Below, piece by piece: positions 11,401 through 19,228 of a stretch of DNA of 56,440 nt; within the stretch, counting starts at the first letter, position 1, and each line of letters starts with the position of its first letter. The notes under the pieces are model-generated. The model was given only the letters and a program-made list of their open reading frames with translations, searched no databases and was not told the DNA's origin. The position numbers and the translations under genes were made by a program. Location of the stretch: positions 1-56,440 of the forward strand of contig SZXY01000024.1 of the NCBI GenBank assembly GCA_005843805.1, written 5' to 3'. The DNA is from Chlorobium sp. Its GTDB lineage: Bacteria > Bacteroidota > Chlorobiia > Chlorobiales > Chlorobiaceae.

Positions 11401-14400
11401 GGCGCTCAATGCCTCTTCAGAGGGATCATGGGAGCCTGTCGTTGTGAGCGGAGTTGTTTGGAGCATTGGGTGCGAGCGGACTTTCTCGTAAAGATCGCCC
11501 TCACCGATGAGAAGAAGTGCAGGAAGAGCAGTCATGGTTTGCTCCGCAGGAGCAGGCACCCATACCGGTGATGACGCTATCACTGGAACTTTCCAGCCGG
11601 CGCGGTTTGCCGGAGCAATGAAACGCAAGTTGCTGAACGTGATACAGAGCAACCCGCTTTCCATGTCGAAGAGGCTGACATCGGTTGCAATTTCCTCATC
11701 TGACAAGAAGCTTTTTGTGGCGTGAGCCAGAACTTTTGGAGGCAACGGGCGGTATACCTGAATCTCGGAACAACTTGCAGGTACCAACCCTGGCCTTTCA
11801 AGAACAAGGCTGACTGCGCTGTCGAGAAGTCCGGGATGCAAAGCCTGCAAGTTCCCGCTTTCTTGAACGGAGTCAGGCAGTTCAAGGTGAGCGAAAATTT
11901 CATTCTCCTTGACACAGATGGCACGCAGGCAATTCCATCGATCGCTGACTTGAATGTTCTCATTTTTCTCCCCAATCCGGAGATTTGCCGGGGATAGTTC
12001 GCCTTTTTTTTGCTCGATTTGCTCAATATCCAGAAATACCGGAGGGGGTATGGGAGCGCTCTTGCTTAAAGTGGCTTCAGAGAAATTTTTCCAGTTTCCG
12101 TCCAGCCCGCGACCGCCGAGGATGGCATGGTGTTGGTCTGCATCGGCTTCCGTGATGAGCAGGCTGACGCTGCCAGCTTTAAGCAATGGTGTTTGCAGGG
12201 GTCGAAGCCACCGGATCTCCCTGATTGAAAATGTTGAACATTCTTTGCCGCTGATGGCGGCCATCGTATCGGCAAGAAGAGGTAACATTCCCATACCCAC
12301 GAGAGTTGGAACTCCTCCAGCAAGGTGTTCGGCTATCGGCCAGAACATTGGAGAGTGCACATCGAGAGGATAACGGATTCCTTCAGGGGTATCGAAGGGC
12401 AATCGATAATGAAGCGATTTGGTTTCACGCGCTCCATTGCCAGAGTGGCCTTCAGGACGGCAGATTATTCTCTGCAAGGGTGTCGGAGGAAGGTGAAGGC
12501 GATGGGCTCGATGTTGCGGAGGCCAGGTGAGTAGCGCACCTTCAGCAAAAGCCTGTGCCGCCGCAAGGGCTGAATCTTCATCGGCAACCTGGCAAAAAAC
12601 AGGGACGGCAGAGTGCTTCTTTTTATGACGGGGGAGCGTGCTGGTCAGCCGCCTTTGGTCATCATTGCCTGAAAGAAAATTTTCCCATGCAATGATTAAC
12701 TCTTTGCGGTTACGTACCCAGACCACAAGACGTTCTGAAAGCGAATCACGTCCTGTATTCAGGGTATATGCCATGTCGGCAAGTAAGTAGTCTGAATTAT
12801 CACGGATGAGGTCAGTCAGGGCTTTCACTGAATCAGCGAGCAACTCTTTGGTTGCAGCAGAGAGTCCGATTACCGTCCAGCCAGAATAAAGGGGATACTG
12901 GTGCAATGAAGGTGGAGGCGGAACTTCAATGATAGTATGAACATTGATTCCACTCAATCCGAATGAACTGACACCGGCTCGGCGTGGTGTGCCGCGATCA
13001 GGCAATGCAAGCAGTTGCCTGCTGACTTGAACTGGCGCATTGGCAAAGTCGATACGGGGGTTTGCCTGGCAAAAAAATGGCTGAGGTGGCACCTGGTCAT
13101 TTTTTAAGCAAAGGAGGGCACGCAGCAAACCAAGAGCACCTGCACAGGAGTCGAGGTGGCCATAATTGCCTTTTCCTGAACCGATGAAGGCAAAGGCGGT
13201 TTCCCTGGTTTCAGCGCCAAAAGCCAGACGAATACCCTCGATTTCAACTGGATCGCCAAGATGAGTGCCGGTACCATGCGCTTCGATATAGGAGATGGTG
13301 GCAAGCGACACGCCAGCTTTGGCCGCAGCCGCCGTAATTACCTCTGCCTGTGCTGTCGGATTGGGTGCTGCCATTCCGCTTGAAGCTCCATCCTGGTTGA
13401 TGGCTGTTCCAAGAATCAGGGCGTGAATTGGATCGCCATCAAGGGTGGCCTGTTCCATTGTTTTTAAAAAGAAGACAACTGACCCTTCTCCCGCACCAGT
13501 GCCATCGGCACTCTCGTCAAATGCATGGGTACGGGAAGTTGAGGATTCGATGGTGAAGCGTGTGGCCGATGAGGGCGGTATCATTATCAGCTTGGCACCT
13601 CCGACCAGTGCGGCGCGGCACTCTCCGTTAATGAGCGCCTGGCTTGCCAGATGCAGGGCTGTCAGTGCTGAAGAACATGCGGTATCAACCAAACTTGCCG
13701 CTCCCCTCCAGTTATGAAGAAATGAGAGACGGGTGGCGATATTGGAGGGTACATTGTTGACAAATATCTGTTCTGCACGTTCAGGGAGAGCTTTCAGTGC
13801 ATAATCGCTCCAGATCGATCCTCCTCCGCTCATGCCGACAAAAACACCGATTTTTTCATTATCCAGCGCGTTGCCTCCATAGCCGGCATTTTCCAGGGCC
13901 ATAAGTGCAGTCTCCAGAAAAAGTCGTTGCTCAGGATGAACAAGAGCGGCGTCAGCCGGAGAGATTCGAAAACGTTCCGGGTCGAAGGAGAATATATTGT
14001 CAAGCCAGGCTGCTTCACGGAACTCTTCCGGAACTGGAAGAGCCAGGAGCTCCATCATTTGTCGAATCTGCTTTGCGCGTTCTTCTGGCATGGCACAAAC
14101 CCGATCAACACCTTTTGCTATATCACGCCATGATGCTTCCAGCGTTTCAGCCCCCGGGATACGCACTCCAATGCCGACGATTGCTATATGACCGGATGTT
14201 GTAACTGCCTTCTCCGGCAGGGAAGTGATTCTCTCCTTCCCCTCTTCTGCACTTTTTTCCCGTATGAAGCTGGCCTGAGCGGCAATGGTCATGATGGAAA
14301 AAAGTCGGGCCACGCTAAAGAGTCCGGGCCAGCAGGATGCAAGCTTTTCATGCAGACGAAGAAGAAGCAATGAATTGCCTCCAGCGTCGAAAAAACCGTC

Positions 14401-14976
14401 ATCGACGCTGAAATCGGCACCTGGCAGGAGGGTCTGCCAGATCGCATGAATTTTGGCTTCAAGAAGGTCGTTGCCGTTGTTCGACGAGCCGGACTGGTTG
14501 AAAAGAAACAGAGAGTCGAAAAGGGGAGAACGACCGCCAATGGTTTCCATGTCGGCCAGCAGGAGATCACTGTGCCGTCGACTTGCTTCTTCAAGCTCCG
14601 AAACGCGAAGGAGAGTCTCGCTCCAGCTTTCATCATTGCTGGTGGCGTTGAAAATCAGAGGAATCGGGTTTTCGTCAGCTCCGCTATTTACCGTAATTCC
14701 TGTCACGGTTCGTTTTTCAGGGCTCTGCATTGACAGAACTTTAAGATGAACCGCAAGAAGAAGAGTTCTCGGCGAAATTCCATGTGTTTCGGCAAATGCC
14801 TTGAGCAGCCTGGTTTGAACCGCATCGAGCTGTAGTTCGATTATCTCACTCTCTTTTGCGCAAGAGGGCGATGATGATCCATAACTGCGTGAAGCAAACT
14901 GAAGTGGTGGCAGATCAGCCAGCAATCTGCGCCAGAAATCGTGCGATTTGGTTGTCATGTTTCTATGAGATTGCAC
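5437..14976 (-). CDS. Hybrid NRPS-PKS: (C-lobe fragment)-T-KS-DH-KR-T-C-A-T-C (3179 aa); no AT domain
   Basis: KS: VDTACSSALTA, IEAHGTGTHLGDP, GNYGHLDSCAG; KR: ISGGTGGLALLLAAELA, SGAYTASNAFLD; T: GGNSLL, GGDSMSGID, GGHSLIIIRA; C: HHSLADGLS and HHIVHDGWS; A: YIMYTSGSTGLPKG, NGYGPTENTTF. ATGA overlap with the downstream gene. Confidence 0.93.
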   Translation of the reverse strand: MQSHRNMTTKSHDFWRRLLADLPPLQFASRSYGSSSPSCAKESEIIELQLDAVQTRLLKAFAETHGISPRTLLLAVHLKVLSMQSPEKRTVTGITVNSGADENPIPLIFNATSNDESWSETLLRVSELEEASRRHSDLLLADMETIGGRSPLFDSLFLFNQSGSSNNGNDLLEAKIHAIWQTLLPGADFSVDDGFFDAGGNSLLLLRLHEKLASCWPGLFSVARLFSIMTIAAQASFIREKSAEEGKERITSLPEKAVTTSGHIAIVGIGVRIPGAETLEASWRDIAKGVDRVCAMPEERAKQIRQMMELLALPVPEEFREAAWLDNIFSFDPERFRISPADAALVHPEQRLFLETALMALENAGYGGNALDNEKIGVFVGMSGGGSIWSDYALKALPERAEQIFVNNVPSNIATRLSFLHNWRGAASLVDTACSSALTALHLASQALINGECRAALVGGAKLIMIPPSSATRFTIESSTSRTHAFDESADGTGAGEGSVVFFLKTMEQATLDGDPIHALILGTAINQDGASSGMAAPNPTAQAEVITAAAAKAGVSLATISYIEAHGTGTHLGDPVEIEGIRLAFGAETRETAFAFIGSGKGNYGHLDSCAGALGLLRALLCLKNDQVPPQPFFCQANPRIDFANAPVQVSRQLLALPDRGTPRRAGVSSFGLSGINVHTIIEVPPPPSLHQYPLYSGWTVIGLSAATKELLADSVKALTDLIRDNSDYLLADMAYTLNTGRDSLSERLVVWVRNRKELIIAWENFLSGNDDQRRLTSTLPRHKKKHSAVPVFCQVADEDSALAAAQAFAEGALLTWPPQHRAHRLHLPPTPLQRIICRPEGHSGNGARETKSLHYRLPFDTPEGIRYPLDVHSPMFWPIAEHLAGGVPTLVGMGMLPLLADTMAAISGKECSTFSIREIRWLRPLQTPLLKAGSVSLLITEADADQHHAILGGRGLDGNWKNFSEATLSKSAPIPPPVFLDIEQIEQKKGELSPANLRIGEKNENIQVSDRWNCLRAICVKENEIFAHLELPDSVQESGNLQALHPGLLDSAVSLVLERPGLVPASCSEIQVYRPLPPKVLAHATKSFLSDEEIATDVSLFDMESGLLCITFSNLRFIAPANRAGWKVPVIASSPVWVPAPAEQTMTALPALLLIGEGDLYEKVRSHPMLQTTPLTTTGSHDPSEEALSAIAEGVVSHILLIPAPGNDLGLRVASLLRRILLVMHKPLQLLAIGQGAFAVEQKPGKMQPDMALMAGLVMVAAREESMLSARYLELHDEAPLDSIFNEFARFDKHENAPVLLDHCGQRLIQKFVPLPVLPVSSTMAWPNSGCCVISGGTGGLALLLAAELAAGGRVALALLSRHELAAGDDADSRLRFELLETLLKSGINIRHWCVDVSDQAQLSQVLDEVRSELGPITAVVHNAGLPDSSLLVKENAASFAHATAARVDGARNLDLLTRKDPLEAFVLSGSLTAIEGRAGSGAYTASNAFLDTFAIWRRSEGRVALTIDWCQIGKTGMAARIIEGRFAEYSLSEEEVIRFWRWALSSGSAQVSLLYGEETKEKAEPVPAPLQQSSIILEKALAEIWAETLGYEKVEYDDEFYALGGDSMSGIDIVDRIVKDLGHPVTFADLTESSTVRILAARLRTQAQSPNPALASRTLTLLTPAPPENRYPLGWEQLAVIRAQMAAEKSIAFNLPNILTLPQDCNPERLEAALGLLIARHDILRTRFHLQKSEPEMEILSQVTPRLPRLRPREGMTTAFYKKWVRPFDLETELPYRFELVEHSDGKPEALLIDIHHSLADGLSLEILTGDLAALYAGINLTPLSLQFKDYAWWSRKGAGIEAVEDAKKYWLERYSLPLPLLDLPTDRARPPFCTWQCESVAFSLPKERAESLRRFASAHSTTPFTVVLATWAALLARYCNSDDIVIAVPVDARDRVGTPGMPGMMVSLLPLRFSFEQDESVDSFIKRVHANVADAMSHRACPLGMLLEALAPPVTPERTLLSEVTLSYMNYAEGRGVEGENDDAFRLSGIERSDGKNDLSIFMRDLPQQISVVCEYYSAIFDRDRIERMGEHFNILLAALTESQADDRLAYLPLLSATEKSWLDRAGNITKTPPLPAAATLFEIFSARSKKESDAIAVSDHTESLSYGELLYRAGGIAKQLIEAGVCEGDTVAMHMERSCTAIATILGINAVGACYLPLDPAYPPLRIAWILSDASCRIVVADASGRKSLAEADKAAETEGKTVDNQPVAAIRKIIDAEKLAQASSLFPGIKHHKEPLAYIMYTSGSTGLPKGVRIFERGIISLVVDENYVCLTPLDHILQIAPLAFDVSTFEIWGTLLNGARLYIPSRNEILDPVELAAILKCQQISIIFLTTGLFNRQAETLPESFSTLRTVITGGDTISPAHVRLVMESCPSTTFINGYGPTENTTFSTTYQISQSDLTENTIPIGRPLPHSSVRVQDDRGQLVPIGIWGEIVTGGDGVADGYLNQPELTAARFFSEPSGNRYYRTGDLGRWRKDGVLEFGGRKDGQIKLRGFRIELAEIEAALLIHPLVKNASVLFRPKTGELIACLLSADKDALHASELRSWLLHRIPAYMVPARFIQIESIPVNANGKVDRFLLDREAENGKRLPDDDLTTVAPPESETEKMIAEVFSEIFVCSVEDRNTSFLDLGGHSLIIIRAINRIAQRSGIRLAVSDFFSSPTLAALASRVDTGKNKDKISTHIPCAPQNAFPFASHSEERLYMMHSIDTTAAAYNMTFMFRAGREFRREALRQALLTLVDRHESLRTGFEEEQGVIIRRIENTSSINLDWKEEDLGQLSDPFSVALQLTKQEVSHPFNLRRPPLLRVRLMRLGEGQNLILIITHHIVHDGWSSRIFLRELQISYLAAMQGTKSNFTPLPLTVRDYAIWQRTRDWSKSSAWWKKNLQDAPEQIVLPCDRPLPEKASNKGATLIKELPPEIAWALQSLARQSGASMAALALALFSALLFRLTRQCDMVIGMGVAGRDHAELEGVIGFFVNVLPIRIHLDEESEFNALVTQVHEALMAALEHRDYPFDCLVRDLAPKRTGNRQPLINVVFEYQRFEPVNTTNIFPPAPPISETFERSLNEVVYTQTAKHDLIFFYVDQEEKTELMLEYNTDILDAVTIERWLDYFIQFAKSASIESLPTTSSESELP
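12900..14195 (-). other. Ketosynthase domain plus trans-AT-style post-KS linker (approximate bounds)
   Basis: HIAIVGIGVRIPGAE ... DTACSSA ... EAHGTGT ... NYGHLDS ... then LSAATKELLADSVKALTDLI...ADMAYTLNTGRDSLSERLVVWV. Confidence 0.85.
14250..14976 (-). other. N-terminal C-domain C-lobe fragment (no HHxxxDG) followed by a T domain
   Basis: 'KSHDFWRRLLADLP...ISPRTLLLAVHLKVLSM...SPLFDSLFLFNQ' matches the second half of a C domain; then 'DDGFFDAGGNSLLLLRLHEKL' (T). Confidence 0.6.
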
Positions 14977-15698
14977 GGAAAAATCAGTTGTTCATTACAA
15001 AACAATGGTTTCATTCTTTTCAACTCTCCACTTTCCTGAGGCCAGGCTACAGCCAATCGATGAAGGGAAGAGAGTTGTTCACGCCATAAACTCCAGTTGC
15101 TGCCTGAAGAGCTTTCATGTTCAGGAATAGTCGCGGTGTTTCTTGCCCGATCAATCCGGATGAGGGAAAAAGGAAGAGAAAGGCCGCGTCCGTCAGCCTT
15201 GGCAACGGCTTCCCGTGCGGTCCACAGATCGAAAAATGCGTCACTTCTTTCGGGTTCGGAAAGCGATGCGAGCTCTGTTTTTTCTTCATGACTCATTCCA
15301 AAAGCTGATACATCGTGCTGAGGCATCATCTTTCGATCAACCGCCTCGACATCGACACCGACTTTTCCAGCCTTACTGATAGCGACCGCGACCATGCCTG
15401 CAGTATGAGAGATATTAAAATCGAGACGGAGAGATTCTGGTGCATGGAGAAAAGGCTTTCCCATGCTGTCACGTGCAATAATCAGGGATGCTGGAGGTAA
15501 CCCGAGAGTCTGGCTGAGTGTGCATCGGAGCAGGGCATGTGCTGCAACGTAGGCAATCCGGTCGCGTTCCTGCCGAAACCGCAGGCAATGCAAGCGCTCT
15601 TCGTCACCAAGAAGTTCGAACCACTGAGGAGGGAGCATTACTATCTCCTTGAGGTCAAGCGTCCATAAGCTGACAGTATGGCGATTGTTCCGGTTCAT
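14955..15698 (-). CDS. Sfp/HetI-type 4'-phosphopantetheinyl transferase (247 aa)
   Basis: Motifs GKPFL, FNISHTAGMVAVA, GVDVEAVDR, FFDLWTAREAVAKADGRGLS. Confidence 0.92.
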   Translation of the reverse strand: MNRNNRHTVSLWTLDLKEIVMLPPQWFELLGDEERLHCLRFRQERDRIAYVAAHALLRCTLSQTLGLPPASLIIARDSMGKPFLHAPESLRLDFNISHTAGMVAVAISKAGKVGVDVEAVDRKMMPQHDVSAFGMSHEEKTELASLSEPERSDAFFDLWTAREAVAKADGRGLSLPFSLIRIDRARNTATIPEHESSSGSNWSLWREQLSSLHRLAVAWPQESGELKRMKPLFCNEQLIFPCNLIET

Positions 15699-18600
15699 GG
15701 AGCTGTTCGATCGATGTATTGGCGAATATGGTCAGCCATTTGTCCCGCAAAAGGTGGATGCAGCATCTGTCCGTGTGTGCCGTCGATCCAGCGTAACTCT
15801 ACTTTGCCGCCAACAAGGGAACTCCAGCCATTATAGTCGTCACCCGGAATACCTGGAGCTTGACTTGAGGGAATTCTCGGACGGATGAGAAGCAAATCTT
15901 CTGTGCTTGCTGGTGGCTGGTAGCGTACGGCAGCCATGCCGTTATTCTGGAAAAGAGCAAGGAGACGGCGCATTTGCTGACGATCCAGCCCGTTGGGCAG
16001 ATAATCTCCGCCGCGATCAAGAAGGACGATCTGATCGAGTCGTTCTTCCGGAGTGAGGCTCCTCAAAAATTCAGCACTTCCAAGTCCCATCTCATCGAAC
16101 AGGGTAGCAATAAAATCGGCTTCATCTTTTTGAAGCATGCTGCGGATGGGATCGGGGGTGGCAATTCCGTCGAGAATAATGACGCTCTCGATTTTTCTGC
16201 CCATTTGTCGCAATTGGTGTGCAGCCTCCCAGGCAAGCAGACCTCCAAAGCTCCATCCAGCCATGATGAGGGGATGATGGGGTATTATTTCATTTAACTC
16301 TCGCAGATAACCGGAAACCATCATTTCGATAGTTGGTTGCAGAGCCTGGCCTGCTTCCAGGCCGGAGGCCTGAACCATGTAAAGGGGCCAGTCACTGCCA
16401 AGAGCCTCGGCAAGAGCTTTGTAGCAAAGAACATTGCCACCTACCGGATGAAAGCAGACCAGAGGTGTGTGGCTCCCCCCGGTATGGATTGCAACGACGG
16501 AATGCCACGCAGAGGCCTCCTGTCGAGCTTCAATCCGGTCAGCCATCCGGGCAATTGTTGTCGACGTAAAAAGCTCTGTCAATGGTATTTTTACACCAAA
16601 GCTGCTTTCAATAAGGGAGAGTAATCGTATTCCAAGAACGCTGTGACCACCCAGCATAAAAAAGTCGTCGTCAGTGGACTCAACTGGTAGATCGAGAATT
16701 TTCTGCCACAAGGCTGCCAGTTTGCGTTCTGTATCGCGGGTGAATAGCTTACGCGCTCGATTGTTCGGGTTGAGCCTGTCAGTTTTATGCAAAGATGGCA
16801 GACGGCGCTCATCTATTTTTCCATTTGAAGTGATAGGCAGTTCATCGATTTCCACAATAAGGGTTGGCATCATCCAGGCAGGAATACGCAGATCCAGATC
16901 GGCTCGACAACGTCCAGAATCAAAACCTTTATTTGCAACAATATAGGCAACCAGAACCCGGTCACCGTCATTGCGTGGATCAGCGACCACTACAGCCGCC
17001 TGACGAACCAGAGGAGAAGCCAAAAGGGCTGACTCAACCTCCGAGAGCTCAATGCGGTAGCCACGCACCTTTACCTGGCGGTCTTCTCGTCCTGTGAATT
17101 GCAGAAGGCCTGGCTGAAGCCAGCGTCCAATGTCTCCCGTACAGTACCAGCGTTTTCCCTCTTCATCCAGAACGAAATGGCGTGCAGTCAGTTCAGGTTC
17201 ATTGAGGTATTCACGGGCCAGACAGGCACCGCCGATCCTGATCTCTCCGGGTATACCTGTTGGCATTGAGCGTCCGGCCTCATCACAGATCTTGATATCG
17301 ACACCGGAGAGAGGCGAGCCGACAGGTGGGGGTAAAAATTTATTCCAGGTCGAAGCGCTCATCCGGTATTGGCTGGCAGAGACACAGGTTTCGGTAGGGC
17401 CATAGGCGTTCCACACTTCACTGTTCAGGTGTTCAGTGAAAGCGTAAAAACGTTCCATGAGAGAGGTGCTGAGAGCCTCGCCGCCGAGGATGAAGCAGTT
17501 TGCGGTGCATCCCCTTTCATTACTCTCCCAGTAATCGATAAGCAGGGCAAAAAGGCTGGGTGTGGCATCGACGACATTGAGCCGATGAGACTCAATAAAA
17601 CTGTGCAGTCGCTCCGGGTCTTGCCGTGTTTCTTCCAGAGGCAGATGTACGGTATGTCCATTGAGTAATGGAGTGAATATTTGATGAATGGAGCCGTCAA
17701 AAGCGAAAGAGAAACAACAACTGATGTCGAGGGAGCCTTGCTTTGTTTCTGCCAGGAGGGGGGCGTAGATCTTTTCTTCAATCGCATGGCTCAGATTGAT
17801 GACCGGTCCGTGTTCTACAAGCACTCCCTTTGGTTGTCCACTCGATCCGCTTGTAAAAATCAGATATGCAGCCCTGCGAGGGTTGATTTCCATTCCGGAC
17901 GGTTCAGGAGGGTTTGGTTGTTCAGCAAAGAGTGCCCTGCGGTCAAGATGGAGAGGCGATCGGCTCTCTTCAGATGGAGTGCCTTCCAGGGATTCCTCAA
18001 AGCTGATAATAACATCAAATGCATAGGGCGCAGGATCAAAACCGGGAGCTTCGATTCTTGATGCCATGATAGAGGGATTTTCAGCTTGTTGAGCTGCCCA
18101 GTTTAGGAAAAAGGCAGAGGGTACAAAAAAACTGCCGGCAAGATTGCTGCGGGTAGAATAACCCTCATCGGCATGTGTTCGGGCAAATTCAGCGAGATCA
18201 GCCAGGTAGGCGTCATGACGTTCCAGATCCCACAAATTGCCGAGAAACAATCTTCCGCCAGGTGCCAGCAAGTTTGTCGATTTGTTGAGAACCATGCGAA
18301 GATAACCGTAACCGGGAAAACTTTCGATCACGCTGTTCAGGATAATGAGATCGAAACTTCCTTGTGGCAATATGTCAATGTCATGAGCCGCCAGATGGCG
18401 ACCGGTAACGTGGCGCATGCCGAGACTTCGGGCAACAACCTCGACTCTTTCTGCATTGTGCCGGGAGAGGTCTGTGGCAAGATAAGAAGCACTCAGAGGT
18501 GCAATGTAGCGCATGGTAAAGCCGGATGCACAGCCGATTTCCAGAACTCTTGCTCCAGGTTTGAGAAGAGGTGCGATTTTTTTCAGGGCGTTGGTACCAA

Positions 18601-19228
18601 ATTCTGCCATCGCCGAAGGGGTGAAAGCGAGACCGGTAAAGGCGCTTTTCCAGCCACCTGCATCGATATCATCATCTGCTTCAGCAGCAATATGATCCCA
18701 AAGCTCTTCCCTCATAAGCTCTCCTGGTGTTTCAATCAGGGAATCAACATCGTCGGAATCAAGTGTGAGGCTGAATTTCAGTTCAGGGCACATCCACTCC
18801 AGTTTTTGCATGTCACCGGCGGTTTCGGCAGAAGCAAGAAGTGCAACGGCATTGGCTAACGAAAGAAGCTTGCTGCGACGTTCAAGTGGAAGAGTCGGGT
18901 CAATGGGAAGATAGACACACCCGGCCTTAATGACGCCAAAAAGGGCTGCAATAAAGAGACGATGCCGCCCGATCATGACGCCGACCCGACTCTCCGCCGT
19001 CACCTGCTGGTGATTCAGAACATCTGCAATGCGATTTGACAGCTCGTCAAGTTCCGCGTAACTCATGCATCCCTCTTCATCGACTACCGCATGACGTGCA
19101 GGAAAAAGGCGGACAATTTCAGAAAAACGTGAAACGATATCGGCAGAGCCAATGGCAGCAGAGGATTGAGGGCTTCCTGAAGCAACCTTTGCTGATGGGT
19201 CATCAAAAGTAAAATTTGCAATTTTCAT
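15695..19228 (-). CDS. NRPS: interrupted A domain (methyltransferase between A2 and A3)-T-TE (1177 aa); no C domain
   Basis: A1/A2 region (GVIKAGCVYLPIDPTLPLERR), then SAM-MT fold (VLEIGCASGFTMRYIAPL), then A3 YLIFTSGSSGQPKG to A10 ITSNGKIDERRL; T: DDFFMLGGHSVLGIRLL; TE: AGWSFGGLLAWEAA ... GTHGQML. Confidence 0.93.
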   Translation of the reverse strand: MKIANFTFDDPSAKVASGSPQSSAAIGSADIVSRFSEIVRLFPARHAVVDEEGCMSYAELDELSNRIADVLNHQQVTAESRVGVMIGRHRLFIAALFGVIKAGCVYLPIDPTLPLERRSKLLSLANAVALLASAETAGDMQKLEWMCPELKFSLTLDSDDVDSLIETPGELMREELWDHIAAEADDDIDAGGWKSAFTGLAFTPSAMAEFGTNALKKIAPLLKPGARVLEIGCASGFTMRYIAPLSASYLATDLSRHNAERVEVVARSLGMRHVTGRHLAAHDIDILPQGSFDLIILNSVIESFPGYGYLRMVLNKSTNLLAPGGRLFLGNLWDLERHDAYLADLAEFARTHADEGYSTRSNLAGSFFVPSAFFLNWAAQQAENPSIMASRIEAPGFDPAPYAFDVIISFEESLEGTPSEESRSPLHLDRRALFAEQPNPPEPSGMEINPRRAAYLIFTSGSSGQPKGVLVEHGPVINLSHAIEEKIYAPLLAETKQGSLDISCCFSFAFDGSIHQIFTPLLNGHTVHLPLEETRQDPERLHSFIESHRLNVVDATPSLFALLIDYWESNERGCTANCFILGGEALSTSLMERFYAFTEHLNSEVWNAYGPTETCVSASQYRMSASTWNKFLPPPVGSPLSGVDIKICDEAGRSMPTGIPGEIRIGGACLAREYLNEPELTARHFVLDEEGKRWYCTGDIGRWLQPGLLQFTGREDRQVKVRGYRIELSEVESALLASPLVRQAAVVVADPRNDGDRVLVAYIVANKGFDSGRCRADLDLRIPAWMMPTLIVEIDELPITSNGKIDERRLPSLHKTDRLNPNNRARKLFTRDTERKLAALWQKILDLPVESTDDDFFMLGGHSVLGIRLLSLIESSFGVKIPLTELFTSTTIARMADRIEARQEASAWHSVVAIHTGGSHTPLVCFHPVGGNVLCYKALAEALGSDWPLYMVQASGLEAGQALQPTIEMMVSGYLRELNEIIPHHPLIMAGWSFGGLLAWEAAHQLRQMGRKIESVIILDGIATPDPIRSMLQKDEADFIATLFDEMGLGSAEFLRSLTPEERLDQIVLLDRGGDYLPNGLDRQQMRRLLALFQNNGMAAVRYQPPASTEDLLLIRPRIPSSQAPGIPGDDYNGWSSLVGGKVELRWIDGTHGQMLHPPFAGQMADHIRQYIDRTAP
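18000..18720 (-). other. Methyltransferase domain embedded in an adenylation domain (approximate bounds)
   Basis: RVLEIGCASGFTMRYIAPLSASYLATDLS ... FDLIILNSVIESFPGYGYLRMVLNKSTNLLAPGGRLFLGNL. Confidence 0.85.

Noticed and set aside
18173-18859. 228-aa plus-strand ORF opposite the methyltransferase insertion
   Set aside because: Antisense to strongly supported MT/A domain coding sequence.
15695-19228. Interpretation as a fusion of two genes or an assembly error because of the MT inside the A domain
   Set aside because: The frame is continuous, and A1-A2 before and A3-A10 after the insertion form one complete A domain; interrupted A domains are an established class.
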